This document shows positions 15,265 to 23,604 of a DNA stretch of 64,000 nt, in pieces (the first letter of the stretch is position 1; each line of letters begins with the position of its first letter). The stretch is from RCIO01 sp040880025 (GTDB taxonomy: Bacteria > Pseudomonadota > Alphaproteobacteria > Rhizobiales > Rhizobiaceae). Location: positions 248,001 to 312,000 of the forward strand of contig JBBDJD010000022.1 in assembly GCA_040880025.1 (NCBI GenBank), in the 5' to 3' direction. The notes beneath the pieces are model-generated. The model was given only the letters and a program-made list of their open reading frames with translations, was not told the DNA's origin and did not search any database. Position numbers and translations under genes: made by a program.

Positions 15265-16461
15265 CTACTCGAGTTCCCCAGCTACACGCAACTCATCGAG
15301 CAGATCGGCCCATTCCTGCATCAGCTTGACCCGCTGGTCCCAATACGAGGCACGGTTATACGCGCGGCGGATGGCGTTCCGGTCTTGGTGTGCGAGCGCC
15401 GCCTCGATTACGTCCGGATCGTGCCCACGGTTGTTGAGGATCGTGCTAGCGCTCGCCCGGAATCCGTGGGCAGTCACTTCATCTTTGGCGTAGCCCATGC
15501 GTCGGAGCGCGCTGTTGAGGGCGTTTTCGGACAGTGGCCTTCTGGCTGTGCGGATTGAGGGAAACACCAGTCCGCCAGCCTCAGAGAGCGGCCAAACCTT
15601 TTCCAGTACCGCGAGCGCTTGCCGGGAGAGCGGCACGTCATGTGGCTGACGCATTTTCATCCGTTCAGCCGGTATACGCCAAATGGCCTTGTCGCGGTCG
15701 AATTCGTCGCGCAGCGCGTGACGCACCTCTCCAGGTCGCACACATGTCAGCGCTAGGAACTGGAGAGCAGCCCTGATCGTCGGCCAGCCGTCATACCCGC
15801 CAATCACGGTGAGAAGTTTGCCGAACTCGCGTTCGTCCGTGATCGCCGGGCGTGCGGTAGCCTTCGGTGGCTGAAGCGCGCCATGGAGTACGGTCGTGGG
15901 ATCGCTGTCTGCTCGCAGCGTCACGACCGCAAGCCGAAAAACCGCTCCGATGGTCCCCCGAAGCCGGCGAGCGGTCTCGCGGCGACCGCTCTTTTCGATG
16001 CGCTGCAAGAGGTCGAGGATTTCGGCCGGAGTGATCTCCTTGATCGGCCGTTTGGCGAGCGGCTTCGCCAGATCCAGAAGCAGCCACTCAGTCTTAGCGA
16101 TTGTTCCGTCGGCCGCGTCGTTCGCCTTCATCCGATGGATGTATTCCTCGGCGATGAGTCCGAAGGTGGTACGGGCTGCCGTTGTAGCGGCTATCCGGTC
16201 CAGCTTCTTTTGCATGGAAGGATCGTTTCCAGAGAGCAATTGGCGCTTCGCGTCGTCGCGCTGCCGCCGCGCATCGGCGATCGATACAAGCGGGTATTGA
16301 CCGAAGGAGAGGGTCTTTTCCTTTTCGGCAAACCGGTATTTGAGCCGCCAGAGCTTCGAGCCGCTCGGCTGGATAGCGAGATAGAGGCCGCCGCCATCGG
16401 CAAGCTTGTAGGGCTTCTCGCGCGGCTTGGCGTTGCGGACGCTGAATTCGGACAGGGGCAT
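15265..16461 (-). CDS. P4-type tyrosine integrase (DUF4102 N-terminal domain)
   Basis: A 398-residue site-specific recombinase. The N-terminal arm-binding domain (KPYKLADGGGLYLAIQPSG) is that of P4-like integrases. The catalytic set is present: Arg242 (CVRPGEVR), His332 and Arg335 (AHGFRAS), His358 (LAHQ) and Tyr368 (RRAYNRA). The start at 16461 was chosen because the domain begins there; a GTG at 16503 would add 14 residues and lie inside repeats. It starts 165 bases from the 3' end of tRNA-Phe and is transcribed away from it, the classic layout of tRNA-targeted islands. The island should extend leftward. Confidence 0.95.
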   Translation of the reverse strand: MPLSEFSVRNAKPREKPYKLADGGGLYLAIQPSGSKLWRLKYRFAEKEKTLSFGQYPLVSIADARRQRDDAKRQLLSGNDPSMQKKLDRIAATTAARTTFGLIAEEYIHRMKANDAADGTIAKTEWLLLDLAKPLAKRPIKEITPAEILDLLQRIEKSGRRETARRLRGTIGAVFRLAVVTLRADSDPTTVLHGALQPPKATARPAITDEREFGKLLTVIGGYDGWPTIRAALQFLALTCVRPGEVRHALRDEFDRDKAIWRIPAERMKMRQPHDVPLSRQALAVLEKVWPLSEAGGLVFPSIRTARRPLSENALNSALRRMGYAKDEVTAHGFRASASTILNNRGHDPDVIEAALAHQDRNAIRRAYNRASYWDQRVKLMQEWADLLDELRVAGELE

Positions 16462-16514
16462 TTGGGGGTATCGCCTCCAGTGGGTTTCGAAATACCCCCA
16501 CACGATACCCCCAA
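16462..16514. promoter_or_regulatory. ATACCCCC repeats at integrase promoter
   Basis: A 12-bp inverted pair, TTGGGGGTATCG (16462-16473) and CGATACCCCCAA (16503-16514), plus a third copy of ATACCCCCA near 16492-16500, lie immediately upstream of the integrase start. They may be arm-type sites or an operator through which integrase or excisionase controls expression. Confidence 0.55.
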
Positions 16515-16625
16515 TTTGGTGCGAAGCAAGGGTTCACGGTGTTTCGCCATGATCAGGCTTAGTTGCTGAAAGCGTTGAAAAACAAGGATTTTTGAGAAGA
16601 TATGTTCAGCGCGGAGAGGTGTGTC

Positions 16626-16701
16626 TGGTGCCCAGGGGCGGAATCGAACCACCGACACGCGGATTTTCAATCCGCTGCTCTACCAACTGAGCTACCTGGG
16701 C
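16626..16701 (-). tRNA. tRNA-Phe (anticodon GAA), CCA encoded
   Basis: On the minus strand it begins GCCCAGGTAGCTCAGTTGG, has an anticodon loop TTGAAAA (anticodon GAA), a TTCGATTC T-loop and ends GCCCCTGGGCACCA. The acceptor stem GCCCAGG/CCTGGGC is perfect. It is the likely integration target of the adjacent integrase; the 3' end faces the island. Confidence 0.97.
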
Positions 16702-16841
16702 ATCGGGCCTGTGATGTCCGGCTATTGCGCCGTTCGAGGCCCTGGCGGTTGTTGGTTTTCCGCCCGAAGCGGGCCGCGTTATAGCACGTGTTTGGCTGCT
16801 GTCCAGCGCCGCTTTGGCGCCGCGGCGAAACCCCGCCGCGG

Positions 16842-17051
16842 TCAGCCGTCGTCGCTCTCCGGGCCGCTCGGTTCCTCCTCCCGCCCGGGCAACACATAGG
16901 CGCCGGAAAGCCAGCGGTTGAGGTCGACATCCTTGCAGCGTGTCGAACAGAACGGATAGGTCTCGCGGGCCGAGGGCCGGCCGCATTCGGGGCAGGGGCG
17001 GCGCGGCCTGAGCGGGGTCACCTTGTCTGTGGGCGCGCCCGGCAAGGTCAC
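16842..17051 (-). CDS. yacG: DNA gyrase inhibitor YacG
   Basis: A 69-residue zinc protein. CPECGRP and YPFCSTRCKDVDLNRWL provide the four zinc cysteines and the hallmark of the YacG family, whose E. coli member binds GyrB and inhibits gyrase. Its start overlaps the maf stop by ATGA. The order infA-maf-yacG-tRNA-Phe is conserved in Hyphomicrobiales. The C-terminal EEEPSGPESDDG tail is acidic, as is usual for this family. Confidence 0.95.
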   Translation of the reverse strand: MTLPGAPTDKVTPLRPRRPCPECGRPSARETYPFCSTRCKDVDLNRWLSGAYVLPGREEEPSGPESDDG

Positions 17052-17674
17052 ATCCTCGCGGACAGCCAGGCGAAATGCACCTTGTAGCCGTCGCCCACGA
17101 GCAGGCTCACCGTCTCATGGAGCGGCAGCCCGACGACGCCGGTGTAAGAGCCGACGAGCTTGACCACGAACGTGCCGGCCAGACCCTGGATGGCGTAGCC
17201 GCCGGCCTTGCCGCGCCACTCGCCCGAGGCGAGATAACTTTCATGTTCCTCGCGCGACAGGCGCTTGAAGCGAACCCTGGTCTCCGAGGTCTTCTGCCGC
17301 ACCTTGCCCGAGGGGGCTATCATGCAGACGCCGGTGTAGACCCGGTGCGTTCGGCCCGACAAAAGCCGCAGGCAATTCGCCGCCTCTTCGGCCATGCCCG
17401 TCTTGGGCAATATCCGGCGTCCGACCGCAACCACCGTGTCGGCAGCCACGATATAGGCATCGCCTTCGTCCGGATCCTTGCGGTAGATCTCGAGCGCGCG
17501 TTCGGCTTTCTCGCGCGACAGGCGCTTGGCGAGCGACGCGGGGTGCTCGGCCCGTTTCGGCGTCTCGTCGATCTCGCTCGGAATCAGCCGGTCGGGCTCG
17601 ATGCCCGCCTGTTGCAGCAATTCGATCCTGCGCGGCGACCCGGATGCCAGCACCAGTTTCTGGAATACGCTCAT
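17048..17674 (-). CDS. Maf-family nucleoside triphosphate pyrophosphatase
   Basis: A 208-residue protein beginning with the Maf signature VLASGSPRRIELLQQAGI and containing VAADTVVAVGRRILPK, TRVRFKRL and GGYAIQG. Maf proteins hydrolyse non-canonical or methylated NTPs to monophosphates in the cytoplasm. It sits between infA and yacG in the same direction, overlapping yacG by ATGA. Which Maf substrate class (dTTP/UTP or m7GTP) it belongs to is not decided here. Confidence 0.93.
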   Translation of the reverse strand: MSVFQKLVLASGSPRRIELLQQAGIEPDRLIPSEIDETPKRAEHPASLAKRLSREKAERALEIYRKDPDEGDAYIVAADTVVAVGRRILPKTGMAEEAANCLRLLSGRTHRVYTGVCMIAPSGKVRQKTSETRVRFKRLSREEHESYLASGEWRGKAGGYAIQGLAGTFVVKLVGSYTGVVGLPLHETVSLLVGDGYKVHFAWLSARM

Positions 17675-17713
17675 CGGTGTCCCGTCGCAGGCGTCAGGCC
17701 CGCGCTTGCTGCT

Positions 17714-17932
17714 CTATTTGAAACGGTAGGTGATACGGCCCTTGGTCAGGTCGTATGGCGTCATTTCCACGAGGACCTTGTCGCCCGTCAGCACGCGAAT
17801 GCGGTTCTTGCGCATGCGGCCGGCCGTATGGGCGATGATTTCATGCTCGTTTTCCAATTTGACCCGGAACATCGCATTCGGCAGCAGTTCGGTGACCACG
17901 CCCGGAAATTCCAGTACTTCTTCCTTCGGCAT
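17714..17932 (-). CDS. infA: Translation initiation factor IF-1
   Basis: The 72-residue product, [20 protein letters not shown] at the start and [20 protein letters not shown] at the end, is a complete S1-fold IF-1, which binds the ribosomal A site during initiation. The start at 17932 gives exactly the family length; the longer upstream frame runs through a terminator and is not coding. A separate promoter is expected in the gap after that terminator. Confidence 0.98.
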
Positions 17933-17944
17933 TCGATACCTTTT

Positions 17945-17972
17945 ACAAGAGAAAATCCGGCCCTGGGCCGGA
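17945..17972 (-). terminator. Rho-independent terminator after the LMW-PTP gene
   Basis: On the minus strand a GC-rich palindrome TCCGGCCCAGGGCCGGA is followed by TTTTCTCTTGT, in the gap between the phosphatase stop and infA. It ends the hisD operon and separates it from infA. Confidence 0.75.
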
Positions 17973-18017
17973 AATTGCGCGGAACCTATACGATAAGCCC
18001 GGATTTGTGAACACGCA

Positions 18018-18482
18018 TTATCCGGCGCTTTCGAGCCGCCGCGCGCCGCCAAACCGTTCCTTCAGCCGCGCCGCCAACCGGTCGCGCACCGCGCGGTAGG
18101 CGCCCAGTATCTGTTCGCGTGTTCCGCGCGCATCCGTCGGGTCGGCGGTCGGCCAGTATTCGACCTCGATCGCATGCGTGCGGGTCAGTTCCAGCGCGGC
18201 GTGATGGGCTTCCGGAGACAGCGTGATGATGACGTCGAAATAGGCGTCCTCGAGATCGTCGAGCGCCCGCGGCTGGCGCTCGCCCAGCGACATTCCGCTT
18301 TCGGCAAGGACAGCATCGACGAACGGGTCGCGCTCGCCCGCGCGCACGCCCGCCGAAGCAATGAACACCGAGCGCGGCAACATGGTCCTGGCCAGTTGCT
18401 CCGCCATCGGCGAACGAACCGCGTTCATGCCGCACAGAAACAGCACCGAAGCCGGAAGATTCTTGCCATCCTCCGCGCTCAT
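18018..18482 (-). CDS. Low-molecular-weight protein tyrosine phosphatase / arsenate-reductase-like
   Basis: A 154-residue protein. The P-loop CGMNAVRS (Cys at about residue 17, CX5R-S) follows the strand VLFLCG near the N-terminus, and DPTDA late in the sequence supplies the general acid Asp. This is the LMW-PTP fold, shared with arsenate reductases; the target is not known. It follows UPF0262 in a conserved alphaproteobacterial order and is closed by a terminator. Confidence 0.9.
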
Positions 18483-18531
18483 CTCAGGCCTTGAAGCTCC
18501 CGGCGTCCGGCGCCTTTCCGACCGCCACGGC

Positions 18532-19014
18532 TCAGCCCCGCCAGTGCAGCACGCAGACCAGCGTGAACAGCCGCCGCGCGGTGTCGAAATCCATGTCGAT
18601 CTTGCCCGACAGACGGTCCATCAGCGTTTGCGAGCCGTCATTGTGCATGCCGCGCCGGCCCATATCGATGGCCTCGATCTGGCTGGGCGTCGACGTACGG
18701 ATCGCCTCGTAATAGCTCTCGCAGATCAGGAAGTAGTCCTTCACGATGCGTCTAAACGGCGTCAGCGAGAGGATGTGGGTCACGACCCCCTTGTCGGTCT
18801 CGTCGCTGATGGCGAAAACCAGCCTGTTTTCGGCCAGCGAAAGCCGCAGCTTGTATGGTCCGCCTTCGTGGCCGACGGGACGGAAGCCGTTTTCCTCGAT
18901 CAGGTCGAAGATGGCCACCGCGCGCTCATGCTCGATGTCGGGCGTCGAACGGCCGATCGACTCGTCGAGCACGACGTCGACGAGGCGGGCGTTTTCGGGA
19001 AGTTGCTCCGCCAT
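18532..19014 (-). CDS. UPF0262 family protein
   Basis: A 160-residue conserved protein of unknown function. Diagnostic stretches include LDESIGRSTPDIEHERAVAI, LSLTPFRRIVKDYFLICESY and DMGRRGMHNDGS. UPF0262 is largely confined to Alphaproteobacteria and is nearly always located directly after hisD, as it is here with only 8 bases between the genes. Operon position suggests co-expression with histidine synthesis but gives no mechanism. Confidence 0.93.
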   Translation of the reverse strand: MAEQLPENARLVDVVLDESIGRSTPDIEHERAVAIFDLIEENGFRPVGHEGGPYKLRLSLAENRLVFAISDETDKGVVTHILSLTPFRRIVKDYFLICESYYEAIRTSTPSQIEAIDMGRRGMHNDGSQTLMDRLSGKIDMDFDTARRLFTLVCVLHWRG

Positions 19015-19022
19015 GTCGGCGC

Positions 19023-20315
19023 CTAGAGATTGAGGCGCAGGGAAACCGAACGCGCATGCGCGTCAAGTCCCTCGGCTTCGGCCAGCCGGATCGCGGCGGG
19101 CGCCAGTGCGCGCAGCTGCTCGGGCCCGAGCTTGAGCATCGAGCTGCGCTTGACGAAGTCGAGCACGGAAAGGCCCGACGAGAACCGCGCCGAGCGCGCC
19201 GTCGGCAGCACATGGTTGGAACCGCCGACATAGTCGCCGATCACCTCCGGCGTGTGGCGGCCGAGGAAGATCGCGCCGGCGTTGTGGATGCGCTCCGCAA
19301 GCGCGTCGGGCGCCGCCACGGCAAGCTCGACATGTTCGGCCGCGATGCGGTTTGCGAGCGCGGGGGCATCGTCAAGCGAGCGAAGCACGATGATGGCGCC
19401 GAAATCACGCCAGCTTTTCTCGGCGATGTCGCGGCGCGGAAGGCGCTGCAATTGACGCGCGACGGCCTCGTCGACGGCGTCGGCCAGCGCCGCATCGTCG
19501 GTGATCAGGATCGACTGCGCCGCCGCGTCGTGCTCGGCCTGCGCCAGAAGGTCGGCGGCGATCCATTCCGGATCGTTGTCGCCGTCGGCGATCACCAGCA
19601 CTTCGGACGGGCCGGCGATCATGTCGATGCCCACAGTTCCGAAGACCTGCCGCTTGGCGGCGGCCACGAAGGCATTGCCTGGCCCGACGATCTTGGCGAC
19701 GGGTTTGATCGTTTCGGTGCCGTGGGCGAGGGCGGCGATCGCCTGGGCGCCGCCGACGCGGTAGATCTCGTCGACGCCGGCCAGCCTGGCGGCCGCCAGC
19801 ACCAGCGGATTGATGATGCCGCCGGGCGAGGGCACCACCATCACCACGCGCTCCACGCCGGCGACGCGCGCCGGCACGGCATTCATCAGCACCGAGCTTG
19901 GATAAGCGGCGCTCCCGCCGGGCACATAGAGACCGACGGCTTGGATTGCGTTCCATCGCCAGCCGAGCTCGACGCCGAGCGCGTCGGTGTAGCGTTCGTC
20001 CTTCGGCAGCTGGCGCTGATGGTGCGCGGTGATGCGCTCATGCGCGAATTCGAGCGCCGCGCGGGTCTCGGCGTCAATGCCGTTGGCCGCCGCCTCGATG
20101 TCCTCGTGCGCAACGCGGATGCCGGCGGTGTCGAGATCGACCTTGTCGAACCGCGAAGACAGTTCGACCAGCGCCCTGTCGCCGCGCGCCCTGACATCCG
20201 CGATGATATCGCGTACGACGTCATCGACATCCTGCGACACTTCCCGCTTGGCGCCGAGAAGCTCCGCGAAGCGCTGTTCGAATTCAGGCCCTGTGCCGTC
20301 GAGGCGAACCGCCAT
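19023..20315 (-). CDS. hisD: Histidinol dehydrogenase
   Basis: A 430-residue enzyme catalysing the last two steps of histidine synthesis (histidinol to histidine, NAD-dependent). Family motifs are clear: YVPGGSAAYPSSVLM, IAGPSEVLVIADGD and GGSNHVLPTARSARF. Length matches the family. It follows DUF2948 by 10 bases and precedes UPF0262, a standard Hyphomicrobiales arrangement. Confidence 0.97.
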   Translation of the reverse strand: MAVRLDGTGPEFEQRFAELLGAKREVSQDVDDVVRDIIADVRARGDRALVELSSRFDKVDLDTAGIRVAHEDIEAAANGIDAETRAALEFAHERITAHHQRQLPKDERYTDALGVELGWRWNAIQAVGLYVPGGSAAYPSSVLMNAVPARVAGVERVVMVVPSPGGIINPLVLAAARLAGVDEIYRVGGAQAIAALAHGTETIKPVAKIVGPGNAFVAAAKRQVFGTVGIDMIAGPSEVLVIADGDNDPEWIAADLLAQAEHDAAAQSILITDDAALADAVDEAVARQLQRLPRRDIAEKSWRDFGAIIVLRSLDDAPALANRIAAEHVELAVAAPDALAERIHNAGAIFLGRHTPEVIGDYVGGSNHVLPTARSARFSSGLSVLDFVKRSSMLKLGPEQLRALAPAAIRLAEAEGLDAHARSVSLRLNL

Positions 20316-20325
20316 CGGTCTCGCC

Positions 20326-20760
20326 CTACACGCCGTGCCGGGGTCGCGCCGCCGCTTCCCACGCGCCGCCGAGGTCGGTGAGCTGAACCTCGATCACCTC
20401 GACATCGAGAGCCAACGCTGCGCCGCCGGCGAAAATGAGGACCATTTCACCGGCCGGCGCCTTGGTCTCGGCGAAGTCGATGGCAAGCAGTGACAGCACT
20501 GCGTCCGATTTCGCCCGGTCGACGCCGCTTGTCCGCACCCCGAGCACGCGGTTGATATGCAGGACGCTGCGCCGACGCTCGCCGCGCCGCGAGAACAAGC
20601 GCTTCTTCTTTTCCCAGGCATAGCGGTTGATCGGAATGACGAGCTGTTTTTCGGCGGCGTTATATTGCAGGTCGCCAACCTTCGTCACCGCATCCTGGAC
20701 ATGCGCCGAAATGATCTGGAGATCTTGCTCGTCAAGGGCGACAAGGCGGAGGGGCTGCAT
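20326..20760 (-). CDS. DUF2948 family protein
   Basis: A 144-residue conserved alphaproteobacterial protein of unknown function. The N-terminus PLRLVALDEQDLQIISAHVQ and the central NRYAWEKKKRL and SVLHINRV segments are the family signature. It lies between murA and hisD and is probably the first gene of the hisD operon. Confidence 0.92.
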   Translation of the reverse strand: MQPLRLVALDEQDLQIISAHVQDAVTKVGDLQYNAAEKQLVIPINRYAWEKKKRLFSRRGERRRSVLHINRVLGVRTSGVDRAKSDAVLSLLAIDFAETKAPAGEMVLIFAGGAALALDVEVIEVQLTDLGGAWEAAARPRHGV

Positions 20761-20860
20761 GGCTGAACGCGCTTCTTTGGTGCGGCTGGTCGGGTTTCGC
20801 TTCTGTTAGGCGTTCTTGTGTTGCGGTGCAACCGCGATAGCCGGCGCGGGCGCTCCGCGC

Positions 20861-22150
20861 CTATTCGCCGACACGCTCCAGCCGGGCGCCGCAATTCGTC
20901 AGCTTTTCCTCCAGCCGCTCGAAACCGCGGTCGAGATGGTAGACCCGGTGGACCATGGTTTCGCCCTCCGCGGCGAGCCCGGCGATGACCAGCGACACGG
21001 AAGCGCGCAGATCGGTCGCCATCACGGGCGCGCCCCTCAGCCGCTCCACTCCCTCAACCGTCGCGGTCTGGCCCGAAAGCGAGATGCGTGCGCCGAGGCG
21101 CGCCAGTTCCTGCACGTGCATGAAGCGGTTTTCGAAGATCGTCTCGGTGATCCGCGAGCGGCCGCGCGCCTTGGTCATCAGGCCCATGAACTGCGCCTGA
21201 AGGTCGGTCGGGAAGCCGGGAAACGGCTCGGTCGTGACGTCGACCGCATCGATGCCCGATCCGTTGCGCCTTACCCGGATGCCCGAATTGACCGGCGTGA
21301 TCTCCGCCCCGGTCCTGGAAATGGTTTCCAGCGCGGTTTCAAGTATGTCGGGCTGCGCCCCTTCCAGAAGCACGTCGCCGCCCGTCATCGCCACCGCCAT
21401 CGCATAGGTGCCGGTCTCGATACGGTCGGGAATGACGCGGTGGCGCGCGCCGGAAAGCTGGGTTACGCCGTCGATGGTGATCGTGTCGGTGCCGGCGCCC
21501 GAAATCCGCGCGCCCATGGCGTTGAGGCATTCAGCCAGGTTCACGACCTCCGGCTCGCGTGCCGCGTTTTCCAGCACCGACTGGCCCTTGGCGAGCGACG
21601 CCGCCATCATCAGGACATGCGTGGCGCCCACCGAAACCTTCGGAAACACGAACCGGTTGCCGACCAGGCCCTTCTTCGCGTTGGCGTTCACATAGCCGTT
21701 GTCGATCTCGATATCGGCGCCGAGCGCCATCAGCCCCTCGATGAACAGGTCCACCGGCCGCGTGCCGATCGCACAGCCGCCGGGCAGCGACACATGCGCC
21801 TCGCCCATTCTGGCCAGCAGCGGCCCGATCACCCAGAAGCTCGCCCGCATCTTGGAGACGAGCTCGTAGGGCGCGGTCGTGTCGACGATGTTGCCGGCGG
21901 TGAAATGGATGGTGCGCGAATAGCCGGGCGTCTGTTCCCCGCGCCGGCCGTTGACCGAATAGTCCACGCCGTGATTGCCGAGAATGCGGATGAGCTGCTC
22001 GACGTCGGCCAGATGCGGCACGTTTTCGAGCGTCAGCGTCTCGTCGGTCATCAGCGAGGCGATCATCAGCGGCAGCGCCGCGTTCTTGGCCCCCGAAATC
22101 GGTATCGTGCCGTTGAGCTCGTTGCCGCCGACAATCCTGATCCGGTCCAT
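20861..22150 (-). CDS. murA: UDP-N-acetylglucosamine 1-carboxyvinyltransferase MurA
   Basis: A 429-residue enzyme catalysing the first committed step of peptidoglycan synthesis (enolpyruvyl transfer from PEP). N-terminal GNELNGTIPISGAKNAALPL and LPGGCAIGTRPVDL, which holds the active-site Cys loop, are intact. Full length for the family. It is followed downstream by DUF2948 and hisD on the same strand. Confidence 0.98.
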   Translation of the reverse strand: MDRIRIVGGNELNGTIPISGAKNAALPLMIASLMTDETLTLENVPHLADVEQLIRILGNHGVDYSVNGRRGEQTPGYSRTIHFTAGNIVDTTAPYELVSKMRASFWVIGPLLARMGEAHVSLPGGCAIGTRPVDLFIEGLMALGADIEIDNGYVNANAKKGLVGNRFVFPKVSVGATHVLMMAASLAKGQSVLENAAREPEVVNLAECLNAMGARISGAGTDTITIDGVTQLSGARHRVIPDRIETGTYAMAVAMTGGDVLLEGAQPDILETALETISRTGAEITPVNSGIRVRRNGSGIDAVDVTTEPFPGFPTDLQAQFMGLMTKARGRSRITETIFENRFMHVQELARLGARISLSGQTATVEGVERLRGAPVMATDLRASVSLVIAGLAAEGETMVHRVYHLDRGFERLEEKLTNCGARLERVGE

Positions 22151-22271
22151 TCAAGTGCCTTTCCGGCCGCGAGAACAGGCCGTTTCGAAGTGGTGTGCCG
22201 GTTTAGAGCAACGGCCCTTCCGGTTCAAGAACGGGCGATTATCCCAGCGGTTCTAATGCCGAACATGGTTT

Positions 22272-22442
22272 TCATGTGTCGCGGCGGGTCAAATCCCCGG
22301 TGGCCCCCGCGGCGCCGTCTGAACCGCTGTCGCCGGGTTCCGGCTGGCGTTCGCGCGCCTGTTCCTTGCGCCGCTGCAAATTGGCGCGCAGCTGTTTGGC
22401 GAGACGCTCTTTCCTGGGGTCTTTCGGCTGCTTTTTGTCCAT
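22272..22442 (-). CDS. Small basic protein upstream of murA
   Basis: A 56-residue frame (MDKKQPKDPRKERLAKQLRA at the start) rich in Lys, Arg and Gln with a Gly/Ala/Asp tail. It lies just upstream of murA on the same strand, a position in which similar short Lys/Arg-rich proteins are seen in rhizobia. No domain is recognised. The overlapping longer frame on the same strand reads as Arg/Gln-rich shadow. Confidence 0.6.
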   Translation of the reverse strand: MDKKQPKDPRKERLAKQLRANLQRRKEQARERQPEPGDSGSDGAAGATGDLTRRDT

Positions 22443-22616
22443 TGTTTTCAGTGTGCTCGGCAGTTCTCGGCCGCGTGTCCGGCATCGGCGGCGCTTGAAC
22501 AGACTAACGCCTTCCTCACCTTGCGCATATGGCCCGTCCCGGGAGCCGGCGCAATTCGCCCCGTCCGCCTTGCGCTTGCCTGTCCGTTATGGCAGAAGCG
22601 CCGCACCTTTCGGCAG

Positions 22617-22691
<75 letters not shown>

Positions 22692-22821
22692 TTATATCCC
22701 TTTGAAATCCTTGAAAGCCTTGATCCGTAGGGTTTCCGTTGCTGGAATGTGGTCAGCGGCATAGGCATTGGATGCGGCCGCCGACTAACGCCAGAATGAC
22801 TGAAGCCCGCCAGTGGACGAG

Positions 22822-23478
22822 CTATTCTCTTCGTTGACCTGCCGCTATCTGCTTGGCTCGAACGGCAGCGAGCTTTGCAGGGCGGATGAAGAGCCTGTCA
22901 AGCAGATCGCTCGTTAGGTCTTCTAGCGCTTCGGCTTCCTCTGCCGTGTAAGGATCAGCGTCGTGCACTGCGTCGTTTCCATCAAGCGCGGCGACGTCAG
23001 CCAGTTCAACGATATCTTCATCCAAGATTTTCATTTCACCAAGCGCTTTGATCCGGCTTCTCAGCGCTTCGGCGGCCTTCCGGTCTATCAATCGAGGGTC
23101 AGTTGCGAACAGGTGTTTGGTAGCGACATCGATTGTTTTCCGGAAGATCGCCCCAGCCGCTTCATAGTGATTCGATCGTCGGCAAACAGCAGCTTCATGA
23201 AAAAGGTCAGCAATGCGCGTTGGGACTGTGTCCGGTAGTTTTGGTGCTGCAACGTGAATAAGAACCGGCTCCCTGTCATAGTGGCGACCGGTATCCAATA
23301 CACCAGGGTGTTCAACTGGATTATTTTGCGGCTGCCCTCTATAAATACTCCCTCTCATACAGGATTGGCACACCACGAACACTTCGAAATTGAGGCTGTC
23401 GAATTGAACGAATCCACGCGCTATCATTTGGACCTTAGAGGTTCCGCATCGAACACAATCGCGGACTAAAAATCCCAT
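22822..23478 (-). CDS. Zinc-ribbon plus DUF4145 domain protein
   Basis: A 218-residue protein. CVRCGTS and VCQSCMRG near the N-terminus form a treble-clef or ribbon zinc site. Residues from about 95 on (DLFHEAAVCRRSNHYEAAGA, then FRKTIDVATKHLF and ALDGNDAVHDADPY) match DUF4145, an all-alpha domain often attached to restriction enzymes and other defence proteins. AAGAGGTGAG precedes the ATG at good spacing. It is one of two genes inside the tRNA-Thr mini-island, which makes a role in defence or element control plausible. Confidence 0.75.
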   Translation of the reverse strand: MGFLVRDCVRCGTSKVQMIARGFVQFDSLNFEVFVVCQSCMRGSIYRGQPQNNPVEHPGVLDTGRHYDREPVLIHVAAPKLPDTVPTRIADLFHEAAVCRRSNHYEAAGAIFRKTIDVATKHLFATDPRLIDRKAAEALRSRIKALGEMKILDEDIVELADVAALDGNDAVHDADPYTAEEAEALEDLTSDLLDRLFIRPAKLAAVRAKQIAAGQRRE

Positions 23479-23604
23479 TACTCACCTCTTAGATATACTT
23501 GTTTCATTGTCCACCTTAGCCTTCAACGAGGCGGCGAGGTTGCACGATTCCCCGATTTGCGACAAGTGGACTTCCGGATCGCATTCGCTGAGGAAGTCTG
23601 ACGA

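Noticed and set aside
18855..20381. Long plus-strand frame over hisD
   Set aside because: Antisense shadow of hisD; no recognisable domain.
20816..22498. Long plus-strand frame over murA
   Set aside because: Antisense shadow of murA with biased composition.
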